Assembly: GCA_965223405.1 (NCBI GenBank)
Contig: CBDCWO010000006.1
Coordinates: 3,782,001-3,846,000 of the forward strand
Origin: CBDCWO01 sp965223405
Lineage (GTDB): Bacteria > Bacteroidota > Bacteroidia > Chitinophagales > Saprospiraceae
Direction: 5' to 3'
DNA length: 64,000 bases
Position 1 is the stretch's first letter. Every line of letters starts with the position of its first letter. The notes under the pieces were generated by a model. That model had not been told where the DNA came from. It ran no database searches and saw only the letters and a program-made list of their open reading frames with translations. Positions 1 through 8,321 of the stretch are shown one piece after another. The position numbers and the translations under genes were made by a program.

Positions 1-170
1 CCTCGGTACTTAATCGATGGAATCAAATTCATAGTGTACCCAATGTGTTTGTGACTGACGGAGCCTGCATGACATCGGCTGCATGTCAAAATCCTTCGCT
101 TACTTATATGGCATTGACGGCTAGGGCTGCTAACCATGCAATTAAAGAATTAAACAGACAAAATCTTTGA
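1..170 (+). CDS. GMC family oxidoreductase, C-terminal end (partial)
   Basis: The window opens inside this gene; only the last 55 codons are present, read from base 3 to the TGA at 168-170. The visible peptide contains VTDGACMTSAACQNPSLTYM followed by ALTARAANHA, which matches the C-terminal domain of GMC (glucose-methanol-choline) FAD-dependent oxidoreductases, where a late histidine/asparagine region closes the active site. The next gene starts inside this stop codon and encodes a gluconate 2-dehydrogenase subunit 3-like protein. That pairing is common in Bacteroidota and suggests a two-subunit periplasmic sugar or alcohol dehydrogenase. The substrate cannot be told from the fragment. Confidence 0.8.
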   Translation, partial: SVLNRWNQIHSVPNVFVTDGACMTSAACQNPSLTYMALTARAANHAIKELNRQNL

Positions 171-796
171 CTGTGGATAGGAGGACAGCATTAAGAAATA
201 TTTCCATAGGAACCGGGATTACGATATCATCCGGCGCACTAATCAGTATTCTACCAAGTTGCAAGGTAACACCTACCGTCAATTGGGTGCCTGAGTTCTT
301 CTCAGGTCCGGAAGCTCGCTTAATAGAGGAGATGGCAGAACTTATTTTGCCCAAAACGGATACACCCGGAGCCCTGGATTGTGGAATTGGTCCATTTGTT
401 GACCGTATGATCAACAATGTATTTTTGCCCAAACAAAAAAGTTTCTTCCGAAAAGGTCTTTACCATTTTGTAGAAGGAGATCTTTCAACCAGAAAAGTGC
501 CCAACCTAACATCGGAAGAGATTTCTGACCAATTACATTTGGCCTTGGAAAATTTAAGCCAGGAATCCTATCAAAAATTAGTAAAAATTACGGATAATCC
601 AACATACAATTCCGATGAAGCGACCGATCATGAAACGAAATATTCATTTTTGATTTCAGTTAAAAGACTTACTATCCTGGGGTATTTTTCCAGCCAGCTT
701 ATTGGTGAAGAATATTTAAACTATGATCCAATCCCCGGACTATATTGGGGCTGTGTACCTATATCTGATATTGGTAATTCCTGGTCTTTAGTATGA
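167..796 (+). CDS. Gluconate 2-dehydrogenase subunit 3 family protein
   Basis: This 209-residue protein is the likely small subunit of the GMC dehydrogenase just upstream. The N-terminus has a twin arginine (DRRTALRNI) followed by a hydrophobic stretch ending in ILPSC, so it may be Tat-exported and perhaps lipid-anchored. The body (FFSGPEARLIEEMAELILPK, then TPGA and FVDRMI) fits the gluconate 2-dehydrogenase subunit 3 family. The first usable start is TTG at 167, giving a 4-base TTGA overlap with the upstream stop and implying translational coupling; GTG at 173 is an alternative. In known members this subunit helps export and stabilise the catalytic partner. The real substrate is unknown. 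Confidence 0.75.
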   Translation: MTVDRRTALRNISIGTGITISSGALISILPSCKVTPTVNWVPEFFSGPEARLIEEMAELILPKTDTPGALDCGIGPFVDRMINNVFLPKQKSFFRKGLYHFVEGDLSTRKVPNLTSEEISDQLHLALENLSQESYQKLVKITDNPTYNSDEATDHETKYSFLISVKRLTILGYFSSQLIGEEYLNYDPIPGLYWGCVPISDIGNSWSLV

Positions 797-928
797 ATCC
801 GGACGGGCTTTACTCATCTGAATCCAAGGGCGACAAATCTTGTAAGCTACATAATTGATAGGCGACCAATGATAAAATTGGTGAGGAGTAATTTTCTAAA
901 TATGGGTTATTTCATTTGCAACTCAAGA

Positions 929-1723
929 TTAAGGCTTAGGTAAAAATGTAATATCCAAATGGGTATATCCACCATCTACAAATACAAACTGTCCGGTAGT
1001 ATGAGAAGATCGATCCGAGATCAGAAATAAGGCGGTATCAGCAATTTCTTCGGTTGTAGTCATGCGACTTTGAAAAGGTATATTATCCAATATACTTTTA
1101 AGTTTTTCCTGTCCATTTTCGATGGAAGAGATATAATCATCATATGCTGGTGTCCAACATTCCGCAATGATGAGGGCGTTGACCCTAATTTCATCACGAA
1201 TCAAATCCACCGCCCATTCTCTGGTTAGTGCCAGAACACCCCCCTTTGCAGCAGTATATCCCGATGTGTTCCCTTGACCAGTTAAGGCTACTTTGGATCC
1301 AATATTTAGTATATTTCCTTTGGACTCCTTTAGTTTTGGTAGAGCATGTTTCACCGTTAGCCAATAGCTAATCAGGTTGAGTTTCAGCGAATACATGAAT
1401 TCTTCATAACTGGCATCAATATTTACGCCATCATTTACACCTACATTGTTGATCACTACATCTACTCTTCCATACTTATTGATTATTTCGGTTACTGCAT
1501 TTTCGATCTGATTTGGATTGGTTACATCGGTTTTGGCAAAATGACCATCAATGCCCATTTGTTGGATTTCTTCGATATATCCATATCCACGATCATTGCG
1601 GTCAATCACAGCGGGAATTGCCCCTTCCTTAACCAGTCCTCTTAACAAGGTTTCTCCTATGCTGCCTTTTTTACCTGCTGCTCCGGTTATGATTACCACT
1701 TTGTCCTTAAGGTGTAAGTCCAT
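929..1723 (-). CDS. SDR family oxidoreductase, fucose-dehydrogenase-like
   Basis: A short-chain dehydrogenase/reductase of about 264 residues, starting at MDLHLKDKVVIITG; 15 more upstream residues are possible from a TTG at 1768 but look unlike the family. The Rossmann glycine motif is present in an expanded form (TGAAGKKGSIG instead of TGxxxGxG), followed by NNVG in place of NNAG, the catalytic serine in NIGSK and the YTAAK active-site pair. The opening sequence resembles Bacteroidota SDRs annotated as L-fucose dehydrogenases, which oxidise L-fucose to its lactone with NAD(P). That substrate is inferred. No other fucose-catabolism gene lies in the window, though the dehydrogenase pair upstream also suggests sugar oxidation. 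Confidence 0.75.
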   Translation of the reverse strand: MDLHLKDKVVIITGAAGKKGSIGETLLRGLVKEGAIPAVIDRNDRGYGYIEEIQQMGIDGHFAKTDVTNPNQIENAVTEIINKYGRVDVVINNVGVNDGVNIDASYEEFMYSLKLNLISYWLTVKHALPKLKESKGNILNIGSKVALTGQGNTSGYTAAKGGVLALTREWAVDLIRDEIRVNALIIAECWTPAYDDYISSIENGQEKLKSILDNIPFQSRMTTTEEIADTALFLISDRSSHTTGQFVFVDGGYTHLDITFLPKP

Positions 1724-1988
1724 ATCAGATTGTAAAATGTGGTGAAAAATAGGGGATTCCCCCTGCAAATCAAAATGAGTACATGCATATAAATGAAACT
1801 TTCTGAATTAAAAAGTACTGGCCATCAGAAGTCAGGCGACATGGGACTGTTGTATTGTCCCTATAGAACATTCAATTAGTTTTGCGGGTCAGGGAACATT
1901 CAATTCAGAAGTCATCCAATAATTGTTTAACGGGATTCTTAATTTATACTCCTTGAGTATTCCATCAGTCTTTACCACTTAAGTTTAC

Positions 1989-1996
1989 TATCTTTG
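1989..1996 (+). promoter_or_regulatory. Probable Bacteroidota -7 box (TATCTTTG)
   Basis: TATCTTTG matches the Bacteroidota -7 consensus TAnnTTTG and lies 19 bases before the ATG of the gene at 2016. No clear -33 TTG is found at the expected distance, so the assignment rests on the -7 box and its position. Confidence 0.45.
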
Positions 1997-2015
1997 CAGT
2001 TCAAATTTTAGAATT

Positions 2016-2603
2016 ATGTTTACACTTAATATATACCTAAAGCTGGCGATTATTGCAGTTTCACTAGTCTTTGGAATCTTGTCCATGGTATTATGGGGAT
2101 TTTGGTACGGTTTCCCATTTCTTTTAATTGGGTTGGTAATGTTGGCCAGTTATCTCTTTTTAGGCACAGTGCAATCTGCAGCTCAACTGATGGAAACTAC
2201 TGATTTTGCTGGAGCCGAGAGACGTCTTGCACTGACATTAAAGCCCAATTGGCTTTATAAAACCAACCGATCCTATTATTACATGATTAAAGGGACCATA
2301 GCTACCCATCTTAAAGATCAGGTCGCAGCTGAAAAATGGTTTACCATGTCCAAAGAAGCAGGTCTGCCATCGGATAATGAAAGGGCAATGGTTGCTTTAC
2401 ACCTCGCCAATCTTGCTGCCGCCAAAGGTAAGTGGAAAGAAGCAATGAATCATTTTCGTCCGACTAAAAACTATAAAGTTTCAGAACCTCAACTAAGAGA
2501 ACAGTTAAAGCAATTTGAAAAAGCATTAACCAACCGCGGGCAAATGAAACACCACCGGCATTTTGGAGCTTCTAAAAAGGCGAAACGATTTAAACGGATG
2601 TAA
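2016..2603 (+). CDS. Membrane protein with TPR-like cytoplasmic domain
   Basis: A 195-residue protein with two N-terminal membrane segments (about residues 8-27 and 31-50), then a soluble region with helix pairs resembling tetratricopeptide repeats (for example RSYYYMIKGTIATHLKDQ and ALHLANLAAAKGKWKEAMNH). The C-terminus is very basic (HHRHFGASKKAKRFKRM). It looks like the short membrane-anchored TPR proteins common in Bacteroidota, with no known specific function. It converges with lnt and overlaps it by 14 bases. A -7 promoter box sits just upstream. Confidence 0.7.
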   Translation: MFTLNIYLKLAIIAVSLVFGILSMVLWGFWYGFPFLLIGLVMLASYLFLGTVQSAAQLMETTDFAGAERRLALTLKPNWLYKTNRSYYYMIKGTIATHLKDQVAAEKWFTMSKEAGLPSDNERAMVALHLANLAAAKGKWKEAMNHFRPTKNYKVSEPQLREQLKQFEKALTNRGQMKHHRHFGASKKAKRFKRM

Positions 2604-4347
2604 TACTTCTGAAATGCCGAATCAGGCTTGATAAAATCATCAGTCCGGCTGAGAACAACGCAATTCTGGCGATAAAATCACCCCAGCGAGCATAAAAAGT
2701 AATGGTATTGTTGGCGTGGATCGTATACGATTGACAAATCATCTCTCCGTATTTATTGGCGGCTTTGAGATCCCCTTTTTGGTTTATGACACCGGAAATA
2801 CCCATGTTGGCCGACCGGGCAATGGATTTTCTTTGTTCAATGGCTCTTAAACGAGCAAATTGAACGTGTTGTTTATGACCCATGGTGTTATCCCACCATC
2901 CGTCGTTGGTTGCGATAAACAATAAATTGGCCCCTTGCCGGACATAACCGCTGACATATTCTCCGAAAACAGATTCATAACAAATAATCGGTCCTACTTT
3001 CAAATGGTCGTCATTAAAAGTGGATCTTTCATTTTGCGAACCCCAATCTGACATGGAACCGCCTAATTTTTGTACAATAGGCTGTAAGAATGGCAAAAAC
3101 CTTTTATATGGAAATATTTCTGCACCCGGTACAAAAATGGACTTATAGTATAGGGGTGACAATTGACCATTGGAAATTTGAATGGCACTGTTTTCCGGTT
3201 GAATAAAGATCGTATCTCCGTTGATGTTATAAGACCTCAAATCTTTATCCGGTTTATTTCTTGGTGTATAATAATGGGCGGTGCTTAACCCGGTAATCAG
3301 GTTCAGATCGGGGTAGTTTTGAGTAAATCGAATCAGGGAATCAATTACCGGTTGGTAGATTAGTCTATCCGAATTGAAATGGCCGAAACTGGTTTCTGGA
3401 AATAATAGGTATTGTGTATTATGATTTATGCAATTTCGTGATAGATTGATAAACCTGGTTACCTGTTGTTGTCCGGGAATATTAAATTTTTCGTAGTGCG
3501 GTTCGAAATTGGGTTGGACCACGGCAATGTTTACCGGTGATCCTTGGTTTTGATAGCTCGAGTATCTCCATAAAGAGATGACAATGGGTATCAATATGCA
3601 CAGCATAGGAGGCATCCAGGCTTGCCAGTTTCTTTGCCGTTTTTTCAATATGATGGTCTTGAAGATCAGGAAATTGATGAGCAGTACCCATAAAGTACCA
3701 CCGAGTGCCCCGGTATATTCATACCATTGAATCCAACTATGAGTGGCGCTAAACGCATTTCCCAGATTGAGCCAGGGCCAGGCTATTTCCCAATGCAGGT
3801 GGAGCCATTCAAAGGATATCCAAAATCCACTAAATGCTACCACCTGCATACTTGTGGATATCTTTTTCTTTACTTGATGATATCCCCAAAATACAGCCGC
3901 CATGAAAAACGAATTGAGGAAAATGGCCACTATACCCGCAATAAATGCCGTATTGGTAACCCAAAAGGTAGATACGATATTCCATACGGCAAAGGCGTGA
4001 TATGCATAGAAGAATACCGTCCGCCCTGGATTTGGGTGATTTTTTCCAATCAAATCCTCTAACCACAACAGTGGGATAAATGCAACAAATAGTAGCGGAG
4101 TAATTCCGAAAGAAGGAAAACCCCAAAAAAGTAACGTACCGGAAAGTGTTGAGAGAAAAAGATATTTTAGCCTTTTACCGGAAGACCACACTTTGGGAAA
4201 TATGAGCAGAAGGACACAGGACCATAGACATAGGTGAAATCCCAAGGGCCAATGACCCCATAAGGGCAGATTCCACAATTTCCAGGAAATGAAAAACAGG
4301 AATATGCAGCAAGTAATCAGCAGTGCGTATCGGTATTTGGGTTTCAC
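2590..4347 (-). CDS. lnt: Apolipoprotein N-acyltransferase
   Basis: A 585-residue inner-membrane enzyme that transfers the third acyl chain to the N-terminal cysteine of lipoproteins. The N-terminal half has about eight hydrophobic membrane segments. The C-terminal half is a nitrilase-like periplasmic domain with the expected triad: Glu in FPETSFGHF (about residue 317), Lys in YYKSIFVPG (about 400) and Cys in IICYESVFGEYV (about 455). The start is GTG. It lies 8 bases downstream of metG and is probably cotranscribed. Predicted lipoproteins are frequent in this window (the FG-GAP protein and several putative immunity proteins), which fits a need for this enzyme. Length is slightly above the E. 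coli protein (512). Confidence 0.93.
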   Translation of the reverse strand: MKPKYRYALLITCCIFLFFISWKLWNLPLWGHWPLGFHLCLWSCVLLLIFPKVWSSGKRLKYLFLSTLSGTLLFWGFPSFGITPLLFVAFIPLLWLEDLIGKNHPNPGRTVFFYAYHAFAVWNIVSTFWVTNTAFIAGIVAIFLNSFFMAAVFWGYHQVKKKISTSMQVVAFSGFWISFEWLHLHWEIAWPWLNLGNAFSATHSWIQWYEYTGALGGTLWVLLINFLIFKTIILKKRQRNWQAWMPPMLCILIPIVISLWRYSSYQNQGSPVNIAVVQPNFEPHYEKFNIPGQQQVTRFINLSRNCINHNTQYLLFPETSFGHFNSDRLIYQPVIDSLIRFTQNYPDLNLITGLSTAHYYTPRNKPDKDLRSYNINGDTIFIQPENSAIQISNGQLSPLYYKSIFVPGAEIFPYKRFLPFLQPIVQKLGGSMSDWGSQNERSTFNDDHLKVGPIICYESVFGEYVSGYVRQGANLLFIATNDGWWDNTMGHKQHVQFARLRAIEQRKSIARSANMGISGVINQKGDLKAANKYGEMICQSYTIHANNTITFYARWGDFIARIALFSAGLMILSSLIRHFRSITSV

Positions 4348-4355
4348 CCTTTAAT

Positions 4356-6512
4356 CTACTTTACGGTTAATCCTGAAGATACCGGATTTTCCGGTTTTAC
4401 AAAAGTAAGGTTGCCATCATGGTCTTCAGCCAACAGAATCATACCCTGTGACTCTACTCCTCTTAATTTCTTCGGAGCCAGATTTACCAAGACCAATACG
4501 TTTTTTCCGATTAGTTCTTCCGGTTGATAATGCTGGGCAATTCCCGATATTATGGTCCTTATTTCACTGCCGATGTCGACTTTCAACTGCAGGAGTTTGT
4601 TCGCCTTTGGCATTTTGGATGCCTCCAATACTTTGCCGGTCCGGATGTCCATTTTGTTAAAGTCCGAAAATTCTATTTCCGCTTTTAAAGGAGATAAGGG
4701 AGTAGGTTGGTCCAATGCCGAACGGGCGATTTTTGCCTGATTGAGTTTCTCTAATTGACGTGAAATGGTCGCATCATCAATTCGATTAAACAAATGGGCT
4801 GCCTTACCGATTTTATGACCTGGTTGAATCAATAATTCACCTTCAGCGAGATGATCCAGCATGGTCACCCATTCATCCTTTTCCTTGATCGGTGTCAATT
4901 GTAAAAGGTTTCGAATCTTATCCGAAGTGAACGGTAAAAAAGGTCGAACCAATATACTAAGGGCAGTGACTTGTTGCAGGCATAAATTTAAGACTACTTT
5001 TACCGATTCGGGATCCGTCTTCTGGGCTTTCCAGGGTTCATTATACTGCAGAATTTGATTTCCAAACGAACAAAATTCCATGACCCTTTTCAACGCTTCA
5101 CGAAAATCAAATCGGCGGATGCAGGAACTAACTTCCTGAATGTGATCAAACATGTATAATAGCTCCGAATCATGATAACTGGGAAAGTCCTGTTCAAATG
5201 CTCCTTTGATACTGATATTTTCATCAAATGGAGGAACTTCTCCTTTATAGTACTTATGGGTGAGCACCATCACGCGGTTGACAAAATTGGCCAGATTGGC
5301 CACCAATTCATGATTATTATGTTCCTGAAATCCTTTCCAGGTGAATTCACTGTCTTTTTGTTCTGGCATATTGCGGATAATGCCGTAGCGCAACACATCT
5401 TGTTGATCTGGGAAGTCTTCAAGATATTCGTGCACCCATACAGCCCATCCTTTGCTGGTAGATAATTTATCTCCTTCCAGATTCATAAACTGATTAGCAG
5501 GTACATTTTTAGGTAAGATGTAATCACCATGAGCTTTTAAAATGGACGGGAAGATCAGACAATGAAATACGATGTTGTCCTTGCCGATGAAGTGCACTAA
5601 TTGAGTATCATTGTCCTGCCAGTACTCCTTCCAATCCCGGTTTTGATCCTTGGCCCATTGTTTTGTGGCGGATATGTATCCTATGGGAGCATCCAACCAC
5701 ACATACATTTTCTTCCCGGCTGACCCTTCAATATTATGCGGAACGTCAACTCCCCAATCGAGATCTCGTGTCATTGATCGAGGTTTGAGTCCGGAATCAA
5801 GCCAACTATTACATTGACCGATCACATGATTTTTCCACTTTTCAGGATCGTGTACCTGAATTCCATCTACAAATCCATTATTAATCCAGTTTCTCAACCA
5901 TCCTTCATATTTGTCTAAGGGTAAATACCAATGTTTGGTATTTCTCATCACGGGAGATGAACCGCTGATGGTAGAACGTGGGTCGATTAATTCTTCCGGA
6001 CTTAGGGTAGAACCACAATTCTCACATTGATCACCATAGGCATCCGGGTTTCCACAATTTGGACATGTACCTTGAATATATCGATCTGCCAAAAATTGAT
6101 CTGCTTCTTCATCAAAGTATTGTTGACTTTCCCGTTCGATAAATTCATTTTTATTATATAGGGTACTGAAAAATCCTTGTGATGTTTCATGATGAATGGG
6201 TGCGGTGGTCCGATGATAGATATCAAATGAAATTCCGATACCGGCAAAACTATTCTTTATAGATTTATGGTATTGATCTACAACCTGTTGAGGTGAAACT
6301 CCTTCCTTTTTTGCTTTAATGGTGATAGCTGCACCATGTTCGTCAGAACCACAAACATGGATAATGTCTTTTTTCATCATACGCATAAAACGGACATAGA
6401 TATCGGCCGCCAGATATGCACCGGCCAGGTGGCCAATATGTAAAGGTCCATTGGCATATGGTAATGCTGATGTGATGAGATATCGCTTAGGTTCAAAGAA
6501 AAAGTCTGACAT
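4356..6512 (-). CDS. metG: Methionyl-tRNA synthetase
   Basis: A 718-residue class I aminoacyl-tRNA synthetase that charges tRNA-Met. The HIGH signature is at residues 25-28 (GPLHIGHL). A zinc knuckle with CPNCG and CENCG lies near residues 149-168. The KMSKS loop appears as KLSTS near residue 347. From about residue 613 there is a C-terminal EMAP II/Trbp111-type tRNA-binding domain (FNKMDIRTGKV, then RGVESQGMIL), as in the longer dimeric MetRS form. A weak -7-like box (TATATTCG, 6532-6539) lies just upstream on this strand. lnt follows after 8 bases. Confidence 0.97.
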   Translation of the reverse strand: MSDFFFEPKRYLITSALPYANGPLHIGHLAGAYLAADIYVRFMRMMKKDIIHVCGSDEHGAAITIKAKKEGVSPQQVVDQYHKSIKNSFAGIGISFDIYHRTTAPIHHETSQGFFSTLYNKNEFIERESQQYFDEEADQFLADRYIQGTCPNCGNPDAYGDQCENCGSTLSPEELIDPRSTISGSSPVMRNTKHWYLPLDKYEGWLRNWINNGFVDGIQVHDPEKWKNHVIGQCNSWLDSGLKPRSMTRDLDWGVDVPHNIEGSAGKKMYVWLDAPIGYISATKQWAKDQNRDWKEYWQDNDTQLVHFIGKDNIVFHCLIFPSILKAHGDYILPKNVPANQFMNLEGDKLSTSKGWAVWVHEYLEDFPDQQDVLRYGIIRNMPEQKDSEFTWKGFQEHNNHELVANLANFVNRVMVLTHKYYKGEVPPFDENISIKGAFEQDFPSYHDSELLYMFDHIQEVSSCIRRFDFREALKRVMEFCSFGNQILQYNEPWKAQKTDPESVKVVLNLCLQQVTALSILVRPFLPFTSDKIRNLLQLTPIKEKDEWVTMLDHLAEGELLIQPGHKIGKAAHLFNRIDDATISRQLEKLNQAKIARSALDQPTPLSPLKAEIEFSDFNKMDIRTGKVLEASKMPKANKLLQLKVDIGSEIRTIISGIAQHYQPEELIGKNVLVLVNLAPKKLRGVESQGMILLAEDHDGNLTFVKPENPVSSGLTVK

Positions 6513-6943
6513 ATTTTATCCTTAATGAATGCGAATATAGGACGTTCCTGCTTATACCCACTTATAATAGATAGGATTTTTACATTAGGTTCTTTTTGTC
6601 CTTGATCCCGGTAAGGAAAATCACAATGACACAAGTGAGGTGACTCCGAAAAGTTACCTTCTTCCATCATAACCGAAATATTATTTGCGATGTTCTTTGT
6701 TGTCAGCACTAACTAGTTATCAGATGGGACCTGATTATGAATATTTACATCGCGTGACAATTCGTAGTTATTGGAATTTTCAGCTTTTTATGTTACAACC
6801 TGATAGTTCCCTGTGCTGATTACATTTACATACTGTCGTCATCTCGGACTAGTTCGGAAATCGGTATTTTCTGAAATTGGTAACCGCGAAACTTTGATTA
6901 AATTGAATTGTCTGCCATTTAAATTCGGCAAGCATGACAGATA
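6513..6943. other. Intergenic region between cvpA-like gene and metG
   Basis: About 430 bases without a convincing gene. The only readable frames are short and have no family resemblance. The right part should hold the metG leader and promoter, with a -7-like TATATTCG at 6532-6539 on the minus strand. No T-box-like or other structured leader was recognised by eye. Confidence 0.4.
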
Positions 6944-7489
6944 TTACTTCTGCTCTTCGCCTTTATCTTTAATACCTTCCACCACTTCCACGGTTTTATT
7001 CCAGAATTCACTAAAAAATGGTTTTACCTTTTCAACCATTTTGGATGATCTTTGAGGCATGGTGATCAGCATCGGATAGGTAATAGAACTGGCTTTGGTT
7101 TGTTCACCAATGAGATGGGTTCGATCCGTGAACCAGACGACGTAGCTAAGACCAACTATAAAAAGTAAGGAAAGAAGAGCACCTCCGGCTATCTTGTTAA
7201 GAAAATTCAACTTTATGGCCTTAAACACATCTTCTAAATTTTTACCGGTATACCGGATTAAAAATAATACTATGGCAAAAGTTAGTACAAAGCCCGCAAT
7301 AAATATGATTGAATTTTGCTTATCGAACAATCCCTCCAGAAAGCCGATCACAAATGGAGATAACTTCAATGCGACCAATAAACCGATCATTATGGCTAAT
7401 ATGGAAAATATAGTTTTGATTATTCCTTTGGAATATCCCATATAAAACCCATAGACAGCTATTAGCGCAACAATTAAGTCAATAATCAT
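6944..7489 (-). CDS. CvpA family membrane protein
   Basis: A 181-residue protein starting MIIDLIVALIAVYGFYMGYS, the typical opening of the CvpA/colicin V production family, with four membrane segments across the first 125 residues and a charged cytoplasmic tail (EVVEGIKDKGEEQK). Family members are inner-membrane proteins linked to envelope homeostasis; the original name comes from colicin V secretion in E. coli. It is transcribed alone. A near-consensus -7 box (TACCTTTA, minus strand, around 7519-7526) may drive it. Confidence 0.8.
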   Translation of the reverse strand: MIIDLIVALIAVYGFYMGYSKGIIKTIFSILAIMIGLLVALKLSPFVIGFLEGLFDKQNSIIFIAGFVLTFAIVLFLIRYTGKNLEDVFKAIKLNFLNKIAGGALLSLLFIVGLSYVVWFTDRTHLIGEQTKASSITYPMLITMPQRSSKMVEKVKPFFSEFWNKTVEVVEGIKDKGEEQK

Positions 7490-7739
7490 GATTCTTGGAT
7501 TGATTTTTGATGATTTGGTAAAGGTAGATAAAAGAGAATAGGTAAGTAGAATTATCCGATCAAATGATTGGTTTTTTCGCTTAACACATTAATGTTAAAT
7601 GTTTTATAAGATTTAGTTAGAAAAAATAAATAGTGGTAATTTGTTGTTAACAGCAGAGGATGTAGAATTTAATTTTGTTTGATTACCATTATAAATATTA
7701 ATTTTTTCCGTTATCTTTAAATAGCTTTTTATTAATCCT

Positions 7740-8222
7740 GTGAAGTATTATACATTATTCTTCTTGTTTGCAATTTGCAATGTTCAGGCTCAGACGAGCA
7801 CTGACTCACTTCCTCGTATTTTTATATTGGGCGAGCATACGGACCAATTTGAAAGCTTATTTCTAAATTACGATCATTTACTATCAGCAGTCGATAATGA
7901 TACCAAAAGGGCCTATAATTTATGGTCTGACGTACTTAACGAAATGGACTTGTATTCAGAAGAAATCGGAGTCGATTTGAAAGGAATTCAGTTGATGATG
8001 TATGTATTTTGGGATAAATCCGGTAATATTAAGCATCTCGCATATTATCTGAAGCCTACATCAAAAAATGTGGAATATCCGGTCTTAACCGCATTCTTCA
8101 AAAATTTTGTAAAAAAGCATCAATTGTCATTCACTGCCAACAAGCCTTATTATTTATTTAGTCAGGCAAGTTTTCCTACCTTTGCAAGACGGTTGTCCGC
8201 TGTTAAACAAAAAAAGAATTAG
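7740..8222 (+). CDS. Small secreted protein of unknown function
   Basis: A 160-residue protein starting at GTG, with a short signal peptide (KYYTLFFLFAICNVQAQ, cleavage likely after VQA). The mature part has no recognised domain; the segment VLTAFFKNFVKKHQLSF suggests an alpha/beta fold. A -7 box TATCTTTA lies at 7712-7719, about 20 bases before the start, and a canonical promoter for the next gene lies between this gene and parE, so it is probably transcribed separately. Small exported proteins like this are frequent in Bacteroidota, and no function can be given. Confidence 0.6.
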   Translation: MKYYTLFFLFAICNVQAQTSTDSLPRIFILGEHTDQFESLFLNYDHLLSAVDNDTKRAYNLWSDVLNEMDLYSEEIGVDLKGIQLMMYVFWDKSGNIKHLAYYLKPTSKNVEYPVLTAFFKNFVKKHQLSFTANKPYYLFSQASFPTFARRLSAVKQKKN

Positions 8223-8262
8223 TAGCACTCTAATTAATTAAATATTAGCTGTTAACAATTTA

Positions 8263-8292
8263 TTGATAATTGTAATGTGATTATTATATTTG
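8263..8292 (+). promoter_or_regulatory. Canonical Bacteroidota promoter of parE
   Basis: TTG at 8263-8265, a 19-base spacer, then TATATTTG at 8285-8292, an exact match to the TTG-N19-TAnnTTTG pattern used by the Bacteroidota primary sigma factor. The parE ATG is at 8322, leaving a leader of roughly 25 bases. Confidence 0.75.
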
Positions 8293-8321
8293 TATAGTTT
8301 ACTAAAATCAGTATCACCATT

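Noticed and set aside
1871..1915. TAGTTTTG box and a GAACATTCAATT direct repeat before the gene at 2016
   Set aside because: The -7-like box is more than 130 bases upstream and a better placed box exists at 1989; the 12-base repeat may be chance in AT-rich DNA.
6813..7055. Plus-strand open frame overlapping the CvpA-like gene
   Set aside because: Mostly antisense to the CvpA-like gene, with no independent support.
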